In this document: positions 26,134 to 34,791 of the stretch, in pieces
Layout: every line of letters starts with the position of its first letter
Position numbering within the stretch: position 1 is the stretch's first letter
Assembly (NCBI GenBank): GCA_963740765.1
Contig: CAVUFN010000015.1
Coordinates: 186,001 to 250,000, forward strand
DNA: 64,000 nt
From: DATLGB01 sp963740765
GTDB taxonomy: Bacteria > Actinomycetota > Thermoleophilia > Solirubrobacterales > Solirubrobacteraceae
Reading direction: 5' to 3'
Notes under the pieces: model-generated
What the model was told of the DNA's origin: nothing
The model's database searches: none
Seen by the model: the letters and a program-made list of their open reading frames with translations, nothing else
Program-made: the position numbers and the translations under genes

Positions 26134-26139
26134 ACACGC

Positions 26140-26442
26140 ATGGCCAAGTCCCGCACCGATCAACTCGCAGAGCGACTGCACGCGCAGGGGCTGCGCAAGA
26201 AGGTCGCCAAGACCGTCGCCGACACGATCGGTGACGGGCGCCGCACGAGGAAGAGCACGGTCCGCAACGTCGTCAACGAACTGCGCAACCTCGCCAACGA
26301 CATCGAGGACCGCGCCACGAACGGACCGGCCAAGCGCAAGGCCGCCGCCAAGAAGGCCGCGGCGACCCGCAAGCGCAACGCCGCCAAGCGCAGCGCCGCC
26401 GCCAAGAAGGGCGCGCGCACCCGCGCGAAGGCCAAGCGCTGA
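26140..26442 (+). CDS. Small histone H1-like basic protein
   Basis: The protein has 100 residues. The N-terminal half (DQLAERLHAQGLRKKVAKTV, then RNVVNELRNLANDIEDRAT) is helical. The C-terminal third is a Lys/Ala/Arg tail (AKRKAAAKKAAATRKRNAAK and so on), like histone H1 and the tails of actinobacterial HupS/Lsr2-associated proteins. A DNA-binding nucleoid role is the likely reading, not demonstrated. It has a very strong ribosome site (GGAGGAG), which may be masked by an upstream hairpin. Only 19 nt separate it from the next gene. Confidence 0.75.
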   Translation: MAKSRTDQLAERLHAQGLRKKVAKTVADTIGDGRRTRKSTVRNVVNELRNLANDIEDRATNGPAKRKAAAKKAAATRKRNAAKRSAAAKKGARTRAKAKR

Positions 26443-26446
26443 CAGC

Positions 26447-26452
26447 CATAAT
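26447..26452 (+). promoter_or_regulatory. Probable -10 element of a leaderless transcript
   Basis: CATAAT differs from TATAAT at one base and ends 9 nt before GTG 26462. No Shine-Dalgarno sequence lies between, so the SBP-VWA gene is probably transcribed as a leaderless mRNA. Confidence 0.45.
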
Positions 26453-26461
26453 CTCTGACCG

Positions 26462-28171
26462 GTGAAGCCCGGTCAGCTCCTCATCGCTGTCGGCGCCGTC
26501 ATTGCCGTTGTGGTCGCGCTGATCGCCTCCGGCGGCGGTGGGGGTGATGGGAGAGACGGCCGCGCCGGCAAGGACGCGAAGGGCTCGACGGGCGCGAAGG
26601 CCCCCACGGGCGCCGTGCGCGTCACCTTCGCCTACTCGCCGGAGAAGGAGAAGCTGCTCGTCCCACTGGTCAAGCGCTTCAACGCCAAGGGCGTCGAGGT
26701 CGGTGGCAAACCGGTGTTCGTGGAGGCGAGCAACCAGTCCTCGGGCGACGTCGAGGCCCGGATCGCCAAGGGCACCTACAAGCCGGTGGCGTGGTCGCCG
26801 TCCTCGTCGCTGTGGGGACGGCTCCTCAACTACGAGGCCGACAAGCCGCTGGCGCCCGACGAGTCGCCGAGCATCGTGCGCACGCCGCTGGTGATCGCGA
26901 TGTGGGAGCCGATGGCGCGCGCGCTGGGCTGGCCGAAGAAGCAGATCGGCTTCTCCGACGTCCTCGACCTCGCCACCAACGGCACGGGGTGGGCCAAGTA
27001 CGGCAAGCCCGAGTACGGGCCGTTCAAGCTCGTGCACACCAACCCCGACTACTCGACCTCCGGACTGTCGGCGGTCGTGGCGGAGTACTACTCGGCGACG
27101 GGCAAGAAGGAGGGGCTCACGGAGGCCGACATCCGGTCCACCAGGGTCCGCAAGCAGGTCCGGTCGATCGAGCGCTCGATCGTCCACTACGGCGACACCA
27201 CCCTCTTCATCTCCGACCAGCTGCGCCAGCGCGGCCTCGGCTACGCGTCGGCGGTGGCGATGGAGGAGGTCACGCTGCTCGACTTCAACGCGAACCGCGG
27301 ATCGCAGCCCAAGCTCGTCGCGCTCTACCCGAAAGAGGGGACGTTCTTCTCCGACGATCCCTTCATCACCCTCGACGCGCCCTGGGTGAGCGCCGAGCAG
27401 CGCGCGGGCGCGAAGGCCTTCCAGGCGTTCCTCGCCGACGCGATCACGCCGGCGGTCGCGGCCCAGAGCGGCTTCCGCCCCGCCGACTTCAAGCAGAAGC
27501 CCGTCGCCCCGATCGACGCCGAACACGGCGCCGACCCCGCTCAACCCGAGCGCGTCCTCGGCTTCCCCGAGCCCCAGGTGCTCGCCGCCGCCAAGGAGGC
27601 CTGGCGCGCCGATCGCAAGCCGGCGAACGTCCTGCTCGTCCTCGACACCTCGGGCTCCATGCAGGACGAGAACCGCCTCGAGCGCGCCAAGGAGGGTCTC
27701 GGGGTCTTCTTCGACCAGGTCGGCCAGCAGGACTCGGTCGGGCTGCTCACCTTCAACACCACGCTCAACCTGATCCAGCCCCTGGCGCCCTTCAAGGAGG
27801 ACGAGGGCCGGCTCGAGGGCGCCGTCGGAGACCTGATCGCCGACGGCGGGACCGCATTCCGCGACGCTGCCGTCGAGGGGGTCAAGATGGTCCGCGAGCT
27901 CGAGGCCACCGATCGCATCAACGCCGTCGTCCTGCTCACGGACGGCGAGGACACGGACTCGAGCCGCTCCTACGAGGACGCCGTGCGCGAGCTCGGCTCC
28001 CAGGGCGACTCCGAGAACCAGGTCCGCCTCTACACGATCGCCTACTCGGCCGGCGCGGCCCAGGCCGAGGAGCAGCTCGCCGGTCTCGCCGAGGCGACGG
28101 GCGGCAAGGCCTACGAGGGATCGACGGACGACATCGAGTCGGTGTACCGGTCGATCAGCTCCTTCTTCTAG
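26462..28171 (+). CDS. Membrane-anchored substrate-binding-like plus von Willebrand A domain protein
   Basis: The protein has 569 residues. An N-terminal membrane segment (LLIAVGAVIAVVVALIA) is followed by a Gly/Lys-rich spacer. Residues ~55-345 match the extracellular solute-binding fold (VRVTFAYSPEKEKLLVPLVK, KPVFVEASNQSSGDVEA). Residues ~380-569 form a VWA domain with an intact MIDAS: DTSGSM near residue 395, the Thr in DGGTAFRDA and LLTDGEDTDS. The protein should sit outside the membrane, bind a small molecule and a divalent metal, and act in adhesion or complex assembly. No transporter permease is adjacent, so it is probably not an ordinary ABC uptake component. Confidence 0.85.
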   Translation: MKPGQLLIAVGAVIAVVVALIASGGGGGDGRDGRAGKDAKGSTGAKAPTGAVRVTFAYSPEKEKLLVPLVKRFNAKGVEVGGKPVFVEASNQSSGDVEARIAKGTYKPVAWSPSSSLWGRLLNYEADKPLAPDESPSIVRTPLVIAMWEPMARALGWPKKQIGFSDVLDLATNGTGWAKYGKPEYGPFKLVHTNPDYSTSGLSAVVAEYYSATGKKEGLTEADIRSTRVRKQVRSIERSIVHYGDTTLFISDQLRQRGLGYASAVAMEEVTLLDFNANRGSQPKLVALYPKEGTFFSDDPFITLDAPWVSAEQRAGAKAFQAFLADAITPAVAAQSGFRPADFKQKPVAPIDAEHGADPAQPERVLGFPEPQVLAAAKEAWRADRKPANVLLVLDTSGSMQDENRLERAKEGLGVFFDQVGQQDSVGLLTFNTTLNLIQPLAPFKEDEGRLEGAVGDLIADGGTAFRDAAVEGVKMVRELEATDRINAVVLLTDGEDTDSSRSYEDAVRELGSQGDSENQVRLYTIAYSAGAAQAEEQLAGLAEATGGKAYEGSTDDIESVYRSISSFF

Positions 28172-28276
28172 GCGGCCGCGAACTGCGCTGGTCATGAAGC
28201 ACGGCGCGTGCGGCGGCGGTGCTCGGGGAGGTCGGGGACAGGATCCTCTACGGCGACGATCAGCCGGAAGCGGCCG

Positions 28277-29290
28277 TCAGCTGAGGCGTTGCCCGGCGCG
28301 GGCGACGGCCGCGCGGGCGCCGTCCATCAGCTCGGCCATGATCTCGGCGGCGGGTGCCTCGCGCGCGAGCGCATGCGCCTGGCCCGCCCACAGGTTGATG
28401 TTCTCCGCGTCCCCCGCCGCGCGGGCCTGCGCACGCAGTGGCGCCGTGAGGTGGTGGACGGCGGGATAGGCGCGCGGCGCCGCGGCTTCGTGGCGGCGCA
28501 TGAACGTGTTGACGATCCCGCGCGCCGTGCGGCCGGTGAAGGCGCGGGTGAGGGCGGTCGCGCGCGTGGTGGCCAGCGCCTCGCGGTGGGCGCCGCTCGT
28601 CCCCGCCTCCGTCGCGCGCAGGAACGCGGTGCCGACCGCACCCGCGCTCGCGCCCGCCGCCAGGACCGCCGCGAGCCCGGCGCCCTTGCTGACGCCCCCC
28701 GCGGCGACGATCGGCACGCGTACCCGCGCGGCGATCAGCTGCACGAGCGCGAGCGTCCCGATCGCCTCGCCCGCGTCGTCGAAGCCGCCGCGGTGCCCAC
28801 CCGCCTCCGCGCCCTGGGCGACGACCGCGTCCGCGCCCGCTGCCACCGCCGCCTCGGCCTCGTCCGGGGTCGTCACCGTCAGCCACACCGCGATGTCGCG
28901 CTCGCGCAACGCGGCGATGACCGCGAGGTCCGGCAGCCCGAACGTGAACGACACGACGTCCGGCGGCGACGCCTGCAGGAGCGCGAGCTTCGCGTCCCAG
29001 TCGTCGTCGTCGGCCCGCGGCTCGCCGACCGGCCCCTCCGCGGCCAGCCGCGCCGCGTACGCGCCCACGTCCTCGCCGGCGCTCGGGGACGGGACGAAGA
29101 CGTTGACCCCGGACGGCCGCACCGTCATCGCCGCCATCCGCTCCCCGAGCGCGTCCGCGCTCAGGTACCCGGCGGCCAGGAACCCGAGCCCGCCCGCCGC
29201 GCTCACCGCGCTCGCCAGTTCCACGGTCGCCGGCCCACCCGCCAGCGGGGCGAGCACGATCGGGACGTCCAGGTCCGCAGGCCTCAGCAT
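28277..29290 (-). CDS. Nitronate monooxygenase-type FMN protein
   Basis: The protein has 337 residues and a TIM barrel of the NMO/2-nitropropane dioxygenase family. PIVLAPLAGGPATVELASAV at the N-terminus, GADAVVAQGAEAGGHRGGF (catalytic-type His and the phosphate loop), RVPIVAAGGVSKGAGLAAVLAAGASAGAVGTAFL (FMN phosphate binding) and the late DAENINLWAGQAHAL are present. The family oxidises nitroalkanes/propionate 3-nitronate, but many members have untested substrates. The start is 23 nt from the divergent start at 29314. The 105 nt between its 3' end and the preceding gene holds nothing I can assign. Confidence 0.88.
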   Translation of the reverse strand: MLRPADLDVPIVLAPLAGGPATVELASAVSAAGGLGFLAAGYLSADALGERMAAMTVRPSGVNVFVPSPSAGEDVGAYAARLAAEGPVGEPRADDDDWDAKLALLQASPPDVVSFTFGLPDLAVIAALRERDIAVWLTVTTPDEAEAAVAAGADAVVAQGAEAGGHRGGFDDAGEAIGTLALVQLIAARVRVPIVAAGGVSKGAGLAAVLAAGASAGAVGTAFLRATEAGTSGAHREALATTRATALTRAFTGRTARGIVNTFMRRHEAAAPRAYPAVHHLTAPLRAQARAAGDAENINLWAGQAHALAREAPAAEIMAELMDGARAAVARAGQRLS

Positions 29291-29296
29291 GTCGCG

Positions 29297-29306
29297 AAGA
29301 TACGCT
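29297..29306. promoter_or_regulatory. Overlapping divergent -10 elements (bidirectional promoter)
   Basis: Plus strand TACGCT (29301-29306) ends 7 nt before GTG 29314. Minus strand TATCTT (29302-29297) ends 6 nt before the ATG at 29290. As at 7368, two divergent genes appear to share one tiny promoter and to be leaderless. Confidence 0.4.
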
Positions 29307-29313
29307 TCCCGGC

Positions 29314-30081
29314 GTGGCCGAGAAGCCGTACTCGCGTGGTGAGTACAACCGCGCGCTGATCGCGAACGCGCTGCTCGACCCGTTCAACGTCGTGCTGCTG
29401 GCGGCCGTGCTGGTCGTCGGGATCCTGGCGGGCGTGCTGCCGGTGCTCGGGCCGGTCGGCGTCCTGCTGTACCTGGCCGGCGCCGCGCGCACCTACTTCG
29501 ACCAGGACGCGGCGCAGAAGGTGCTCGCGAGGGAGCGGGGCGGGCGCAAGGGCGAGCTGCCGAAGGGGCAGCGGCTCGACGAGCGCCGGCTGACCCCCGG
29601 GATCGGCCGCCTCGTCCGCCAGGCGCGGGAGCGTCAGGAGCGCATCCGGGAGGCCGTCGACGCCAATCCCGATCTCCCCGGCGCCGAGATCTGCGGAGAG
29701 GTGGACGGCTTCGTGCTCGCGCTGGAGGACACCGCCCGGCGCGCGCAGTCGCTGGCTGACGCTCTCCGCGACACGCCGCCGGTCAACGTCCAGCGCCGCC
29801 TCGCGGAGGTCAAAGGCGACCCCGGCAAGGTCGAGCTGACCGAGGCGCTGGCCACCCAGCTGACCACGCTGGAGCGCATGCAGACCCAGCTCAGCCGTTT
29901 CGGCGACGAGATGGAGCGGATCCTCGTCGAGCTCGACACGATCCGCGGGCAGATCGTCTCCGTCGGCGCGACCACCGGCGCCGCCCGGGGCAAGGAGCTG
30001 GCCGGCGAGGTCCGCTCGTTGCGCGAGCAGATGGGCGCCGTCGCCGAGGGCATGTCGGCCGCCTACGAGGACGCGACGTGA
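29314..30081 (+). CDS. Membrane-anchored coiled-coil protein, unknown function
   Basis: The protein has 255 residues from GTG 29314. Residues ~22-62 form a hydrophobic hairpin (DPFNVVLLAAVLVVGILAGV, then GPVGVLLYLAGAARTYF). The remaining ~190 residues are charged, cytoplasmic and mostly helical, with a long heptad-like region (QLTTLERMQTQLSRFGDEME, then LVELDTIRGQIV, then LREQMGAVAEGMSAA). I know no matching family of defined function. The last codons overlap the next gene (GTGA), which suggests co-translation. Confidence 0.78.
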   Translation: MAEKPYSRGEYNRALIANALLDPFNVVLLAAVLVVGILAGVLPVLGPVGVLLYLAGAARTYFDQDAAQKVLARERGGRKGELPKGQRLDERRLTPGIGRLVRQARERQERIREAVDANPDLPGAEICGEVDGFVLALEDTARRAQSLADALRDTPPVNVQRRLAEVKGDPGKVELTEALATQLTTLERMQTQLSRFGDEMERILVELDTIRGQIVSVGATTGAARGKELAGEVRSLREQMGAVAEGMSAAYEDAT

Positions 30082-30425
30082 TCCACCACGTCGGCTTCGA
30101 GGTCGCGAACCTCGAGCGATCGGGCGCCTTCTACGACGCCGTCTTCTTCGCGCTCGGCGCCCGCCGCCTGCACGTCACGGAGCACGCGATCGCCTACGGG
30201 ACGGTCGCGCCCGTCTTCTGGCTGACCGGTCGTCACCGGCCGCAGCCGACCTACGGCCACGTCGCGCTCAGCGCGTTCGGCAAGGCCGCGGTCGACGCCG
30301 CGCACGCCGCCGGGCTGCAGGCCGGGGGGACCGACGACGGCGCGCCGGGACCGCGGCCGCAATACGGCACCTACGCGGGCTACCTACGCGACCCGGACGG
30401 CCTTCGCGTGGAGATCGTGGCCTGA
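30078..30425 (+). CDS. VOC-superfamily (glyoxalase-like) protein
   Basis: The protein has 115 residues from GTG 30078. It is a single glyoxalase/bleomycin-resistance fold: IHHVGFEVANLERSGAFYDAVFFALGARRL at the N-terminus and YGTYAGYLRDPDGLRVEIVA at the end, with His in the first strand and Glu in the last as metal-ligand candidates. The substrate is not predictable. It overlaps the preceding gene by 4 nt and lies 52 nt before gap. Confidence 0.88.
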   Translation: MIHHVGFEVANLERSGAFYDAVFFALGARRLHVTEHAIAYGTVAPVFWLTGRHRPQPTYGHVALSAFGKAAVDAAHAAGLQAGGTDDGAPGPRPQYGTYAGYLRDPDGLRVEIVA

Positions 30426-30477
30426 AGGCGGGTAGGGTCCTGGCCTCCTTCCCGTTGCCATCGAACTCAGGAGCACC

Positions 30478-31476
30478 ATGGCCGTCAAAGTCGGCATCAA
30501 CGGCTTCGGCCGGATCGGCCGCAACCTCTTCCGCGCAGCCAAGGCCGCCAAGGCCGACATCGACTTCGTCGCCGTCAACGACCTGACGGACGCGAAGACG
30601 CTCGCGCATCTCCTCAAGTACGACTCCATCCTCGGCCCGTACCCGGGCACCGTGGAGGTGGACGGCAACGACCTCGTGGTCGACGGCGACGTCCTGCGGG
30701 TCCTGTCCGAGCGCGACCCGGCCGCCCTCCCGTGGGGCGACCTCGGCGCGGAGGTCGTGATCGAGTCGACGGGCTTCTTCACCAAGCGCGCCGACGCCGC
30801 CAAGCACCTCGACGCCGGCGCCCAGAAGGTCGTCATCTCCGCGCCGGCCACCGAGCCGGACATCACCGTCGTCCTGGGCGTGAACTTCGACCAGTACGAC
30901 AAGGAGAGCCACCACGTCATCTCCAACGCGTCGTGCACGACGAACTGCCTCGCGCCGTTCGCGAAGGTCATCAACGACACGGTCGGCATCAAGCACGGCC
31001 TGATGACGACGATCCACGCCTACACGGCCGACCAGCGGCTGCAGGACATGCCGCACTCCGACCTGCGCCGCGCCCGCGCCGCCGCACTGAACCTGATCCC
31101 GGCCTCGACCGGCGCCGCCAAGGCCGTCGGCCTCGTTCTGCCCGAGCTCAACGGCAAGCTGTCGGGCTTCGCGGTGCGCGCGCCCGTCCCGACCGGTTCC
31201 GTCGTGGATCTCACCTTCGAGGCCGACCGCGAGACCTCGCCGGAGGAGATCAACGAGGCGATGAAGGTCGCGGCCGAGGGCGACCTGAAGGGCATCCTGG
31301 AGTACACGGAGGACCCGATCGTCTCCACGGACATCGTCGGCAACCCGCACTCGTCGATCTTCGACTCGCTGCTCACCGTGGGCATCGACGGGACGATGAT
31401 CAAGGCCGTGTCCTGGTACGACAACGAGTGGGGGTACTCGAACCGCTGCGTCGACCTCGTGCAGAAGCTGATTTGA
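30478..31476 (+). CDS. gap: Glyceraldehyde-3-phosphate dehydrogenase
   Basis: The protein has 332 residues. VGINGFGRIGRNLFRAA at the N-terminus is the NAD-binding P-loop. SNASCTTNCLAP (~148-159) has the catalytic Cys, and the downstream His lies in HGLMTTIHAYTADQ. WYDNEWGYSNRCVDLV at the C-terminus is intact. It converts glyceraldehyde 3-phosphate to 1,3-bisphosphoglycerate. This is the first gene of gap-pgk-tpiA-gpmI. AGGAGC lies 4-9 nt before the ATG. The stop overlaps the pgk start (TTGA). Confidence 0.98.
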   Translation: MAVKVGINGFGRIGRNLFRAAKAAKADIDFVAVNDLTDAKTLAHLLKYDSILGPYPGTVEVDGNDLVVDGDVLRVLSERDPAALPWGDLGAEVVIESTGFFTKRADAAKHLDAGAQKVVISAPATEPDITVVLGVNFDQYDKESHHVISNASCTTNCLAPFAKVINDTVGIKHGLMTTIHAYTADQRLQDMPHSDLRRARAAALNLIPASTGAAKAVGLVLPELNGKLSGFAVRAPVPTGSVVDLTFEADRETSPEEINEAMKVAAEGDLKGILEYTEDPIVSTDIVGNPHSSIFDSLLTVGIDGTMIKAVSWYDNEWGYSNRCVDLVQKLI

Positions 31477-32588
31477 GGACGCTCGACGACCTCGGGGACC
31501 TCGAGGGCAAGACCGCCGTCGTCAGGGTGGACTTCAACGTCCCCCTCGACGCCGACGGGAACATCACGGACGACGCCCGCATCCGCGGCGCGCTGCCGAC
31601 CCTGCACGAGCTCCGCGACAAGGGCGCGAAGCTCGTCCTGCTCAGCCATCTGGGCCGTCCGAAGGGGGAGGACCCCAAGCTGTCGCTCCGTCCGGTCGCG
31701 GATGCGCTCAGCGAGCATCTCGGCGAGCGCGTCCACTTCGACGATCCGGACGCCGCGATCACGCTGATGGAGAACGTGCGCTTCGACCCGGGGGAGACCA
31801 AGAACGACCCCGAGCTGGCCAAGCGGTACGCGGCGCTCGGCGACGTCTACGTCAACGACGCGTTCGGCTCGGCCCACCGCGCGCACGCATCCACGGTCGG
31901 CGTCGCCGAGTTGCTCCCGCACGCGGCCGGCCGCCTGCTGCAGCGCGAGGTGGAGACGCTGACCGGCATCCTCGAGGACCCCGAGCGGCCGCTCGTGGCG
32001 ATCGTCGGCGGCGCCAAGGTCACGGACAAGATCGGGGTGCTGGACGCCTTCCTGCAGACGGCCGACACCGTCCTGATCGGCGGCGCCATGTGCTTCCCGT
32101 TCTTCAAGGCCCAGGGCCACGACGTCGGCTCGTCGCTGTGCGAGGAGGAGGGCATCGAGCCCGCGGAGCGCGCGCTGAAGTCCGACAAGCTCAAGCTGCC
32201 GACCGACCTCAAGCTCGGCCGAGCGTTCTCCGCCGACACCGAGACCCGGGAAACCGACGGCGTCGACGTCGAGGAGGGCTGGATGGGCCTCGACGTGGGC
32301 CCGGAGACGGCCCGCGCCTACGCGGAGGTCATCGAGGGCGCCGGCACGGTGTTCTGGAACGGGCCGATGGGGGCCTTCGAGCTGGCGCCGTTCGCGGACG
32401 GCACGCGCGCCGTCGCCGAGGCCGTCGCCAGGACCGGTGCGACCACCGTCGTGGGCGGCGGGGACTCCGCCGCGGCGATCGCGCAGTTCGGCCTCGCCGA
32501 CGCGGTCGACCACCTCTCGACGGGCGGCGGTGCATCGTTGGAGCTGATCGAGGGCAAGTCCCTCCCTGGAGTGGAGGCACTGTCATGA
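31473..32588 (+). CDS. pgk: Phosphoglycerate kinase
   Basis: The protein has 371 residues, slightly shorter than the usual ~390-400. The start is TTG 31473, overlapping the gap stop, and begins RTLDDLGDLEGKTAVVRVDFNVPL. LLSHLGRPKG, ENVRFDPGETKND, YVNDAFGSAHRAHAST, IVGGAKVTDKIGVLD, FWNGPMGAFE and the C-terminal nucleotide-binding VVGGGDSAAAIAQF and STGGGASLELIEGKSLPGV are all intact. It makes ATP from 1,3-bisphosphoglycerate. The stop overlaps the tpiA start (ATGA). Confidence 0.97.
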   Translation: MRTLDDLGDLEGKTAVVRVDFNVPLDADGNITDDARIRGALPTLHELRDKGAKLVLLSHLGRPKGEDPKLSLRPVADALSEHLGERVHFDDPDAAITLMENVRFDPGETKNDPELAKRYAALGDVYVNDAFGSAHRAHASTVGVAELLPHAAGRLLQREVETLTGILEDPERPLVAIVGGAKVTDKIGVLDAFLQTADTVLIGGAMCFPFFKAQGHDVGSSLCEEEGIEPAERALKSDKLKLPTDLKLGRAFSADTETRETDGVDVEEGWMGLDVGPETARAYAEVIEGAGTVFWNGPMGAFELAPFADGTRAVAEAVARTGATTVVGGGDSAAAIAQFGLADAVDHLSTGGGASLELIEGKSLPGVEALS

Positions 32589-33340
32589 CCCGCACGCCGT
32601 TCGTCGCCGGCAACTGGAAGATGAACAAGACCGTCGAGGAGGCGGAGACGTTCATCTCCGGCCTGCTCCCGCGCGTCTCGAGCACGCAGGGCGTGGACAT
32701 CGCGATCGTGCCGCCGTTCACCGCACTGCAGGCGATGGTCGACTCGGCCCGCGGCTCGCAGGTCCAGGTCTACGCGCAGACGATGCACGAGGCCGAGTCC
32801 GGCGCGTTCACCGGCGAGATCAGCGCCGCGATGCTGGCTGAGCTCGATCTCGACGGCGTCCTGCTCGGCCACTCCGAGCGCCGCGAGTACTTCAACGAGA
32901 CCGACGCCGCGCTGCAGGCCAAGGTCGTCGCCGCCCTGGAGGCGGACCTCGCCCCGATGCTGTGCGTGGGGGAGACGGAGGACGAGCGCAACAGCGGGGA
33001 CACGGAGCGCAAGCTGCGCCACCAGGTCCTGGAAGGCCTCGACAAGGTCGGTGCCGAGCGGCTGCCGCTCCTCACCATCGCCTACGAGCCGATCTGGGCG
33101 ATCGGGACGGGCCAGGTCGCCACGCCCGAGATCGCCCAGGAGGCGTGCGCGTTCGTGCGCGCGCTGGTCGCCCACTTCGACAAGGATGCCGCCGAGTCGG
33201 TCCGCGTCCTCTACGGCGGCTCGGCCAAGCCCGACAACGCCGGCGAGCTGATCGCCCAGCCCGACATCGACGGCTTCCTGGTCGGCGGCGCGTCGCTGGA
33301 TCCGGAATCGTTCGCCGCGATCGTCGAGGCCTGTGCCTGA
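32585..33340 (+). CDS. tpiA: Triosephosphate isomerase
   Basis: The protein has 251 residues from ATG 32585. FVAGNWKMNKT (substrate Lys) lies at the N-terminus, HSERREYF (catalytic His ~96), AYEPIWAIGTG (catalytic Glu ~168 and flexible loop) and YGGSAKPDNAGEL and VGGASLDPESF (phosphate binding) are present. It interconverts dihydroxyacetone phosphate and glyceraldehyde 3-phosphate. It overlaps pgk by 4 nt and gpmI by 8 nt. Confidence 0.98.
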   Translation: MTRTPFVAGNWKMNKTVEEAETFISGLLPRVSSTQGVDIAIVPPFTALQAMVDSARGSQVQVYAQTMHEAESGAFTGEISAAMLAELDLDGVLLGHSERREYFNETDAALQAKVVAALEADLAPMLCVGETEDERNSGDTERKLRHQVLEGLDKVGAERLPLLTIAYEPIWAIGTGQVATPEIAQEACAFVRALVAHFDKDAAESVRVLYGGSAKPDNAGELIAQPDIDGFLVGGASLDPESFAAIVEACA

Positions 33341-34781
33341 AGCCGGCGTTCCCGTCGCGCTGGTCATCCTCGACGGCTTCGGCCTGGCCGACGCCGGCCC
33401 GGGCAACGCCGTCTCGCTCGCCGACACGCCCGTGTTCGACGAGCTGTGGCGGACCTACGACACGACGACGCTGACCGCGTGCGGCGAGGCGGTCGGCCTC
33501 CCCGCGGGCCAGATGGGCAACTCGGAGGTCGGGCACCTGAACCTCGGGGCGGGCGCGGTGGTCAAGCAGGATCTCATGCGCATCAACGAGGCCGTGACGG
33601 ACGGGACGCTCGGCGAGCGCCTGCCCGAGGCGATCACCGGGGCGAAGCGCGTCCACCTGATCGGGCTGGTCTCCGACGGCGGCGTGCACTCGAGCACGGA
33701 GCACCTCCGGGCCCTGCTGAAGGCCCTGGACGACGTCCCCGAGGTGATCGTCCACGCTTTCACGGACGGGCGCGACGTGTCCCCGACGCAGGCGGGCACG
33801 TTCCTGGACGACCTCGACGCGCGGATCGGCACCGTCATCGGCCGCTACTTCGCGATGGACCGCGACAAGCGCTGGGACCGCATCGAGAAGGCGGTCAAGC
33901 TGCTGCGCGACGGCGAGGCCGAGCACACCGCCGACAGCGCCGGGCAGGCCGCCCGCGACGCGTACGACCGCGACGAGACCGACGAGTTCATCGCGCCCAC
34001 GCGGATCGGCGACGACGACAACCGCATCCATCCCGAGGACGCGGTGCTGGCCTTCAACTTCCGGCCCGACCGGATGCGCGAGATCACCGAGAAGCTCGAC
34101 CACGACCCCGAGCGCTACGTGACGATGACCGAGTACGTGGAGGGCTGGCCGTACCCGGTCCTGTTCCCGCCCGAGCGCCCGAGCGTCACCCTCTCGAAGG
34201 TCGTCAGCGCGGCCGGGCTCAAGCAACTGCACGTCGCCGAGACGGAGAAGTACCCGCACGTGACGTACTTCTTCAACGGCGGCGAGGAGGAGCCCTACGA
34301 CGGCGAGACCCGCGAGCTCGTCCCGTCACCGCGCGACGTCAAGACCTACGACGAGAAGCCGGAGATGAGCGCGCGCGAGGCCACGGACGCGTTCGTCGAG
34401 CACTGGGCCGGCGACGAGCCGGCCTTCGCCATCATCAACTTCGCCAACCCGGACATGGTCGGCCACACGGGGGTCATCGAGGCGGCGGTCAAGGCGGTCG
34501 AGACCGTCGACGCATGCCTCGGCCGCGTGCTCGAGGCCGTGCGCGAGCGGGGTGGCACCGCGGTGGTCACCGCCGATCACGGCAATTGCGACGAGATGCT
34601 CGAGGAGGACGGCTCGCCCGACACCGCGCACTCGCTGAATCCGGTCCCGTTCATCGTCACGCGTGAAGGGGTACGCCTCGATGGACCGGGCATTCTCGCC
34701 GACGTGGCACCCACCGTGCTGGCGCTGATGAACCTGGACAAGCCGGCGGCCATGAGCGGCCGGTCGTTGATCGCGGACTAG
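33333..34781 (+). CDS. gpmI: 2,3-bisphosphoglycerate-independent phosphoglycerate mutase
   Basis: The protein has 482 residues, a little under the typical ~510. Start GTG 33333 overlaps tpiA by 8 nt and gives MPEAGVPVALVILDGFGL. The metal-bound nucleophile Ser is in GQMGNSEVGHLNLGAG (~64). The phosphotransferase domain has HAFTDGRDVSPTQ and RYFAMDRDKRWDRIEKA. The C-terminal metal-binding blocks NFANPDMVGHTG and VVTADHGNCDEML are complete. It interconverts 3- and 2-phosphoglycerate. It completes a four-gene glycolytic operon. Confidence 0.97.
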   Translation: MPEAGVPVALVILDGFGLADAGPGNAVSLADTPVFDELWRTYDTTTLTACGEAVGLPAGQMGNSEVGHLNLGAGAVVKQDLMRINEAVTDGTLGERLPEAITGAKRVHLIGLVSDGGVHSSTEHLRALLKALDDVPEVIVHAFTDGRDVSPTQAGTFLDDLDARIGTVIGRYFAMDRDKRWDRIEKAVKLLRDGEAEHTADSAGQAARDAYDRDETDEFIAPTRIGDDDNRIHPEDAVLAFNFRPDRMREITEKLDHDPERYVTMTEYVEGWPYPVLFPPERPSVTLSKVVSAAGLKQLHVAETEKYPHVTYFFNGGEEEPYDGETRELVPSPRDVKTYDEKPEMSAREATDAFVEHWAGDEPAFAIINFANPDMVGHTGVIEAAVKAVETVDACLGRVLEAVRERGGTAVVTADHGNCDEMLEEDGSPDTAHSLNPVPFIVTREGVRLDGPGILADVAPTVLALMNLDKPAAMSGRSLIAD

Positions 34782-34791
34782 GGAGAGCGCT

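Noticed and set aside
28172..28276. A short reading (VLGEVGDRILYGDDQPEAAVS) between the SBP-VWA and NMO genes
   Set aside because: It has only about 21 codons from a GTG, no ribosome site and no recognisable family. It is more likely chance or a trivial remnant.
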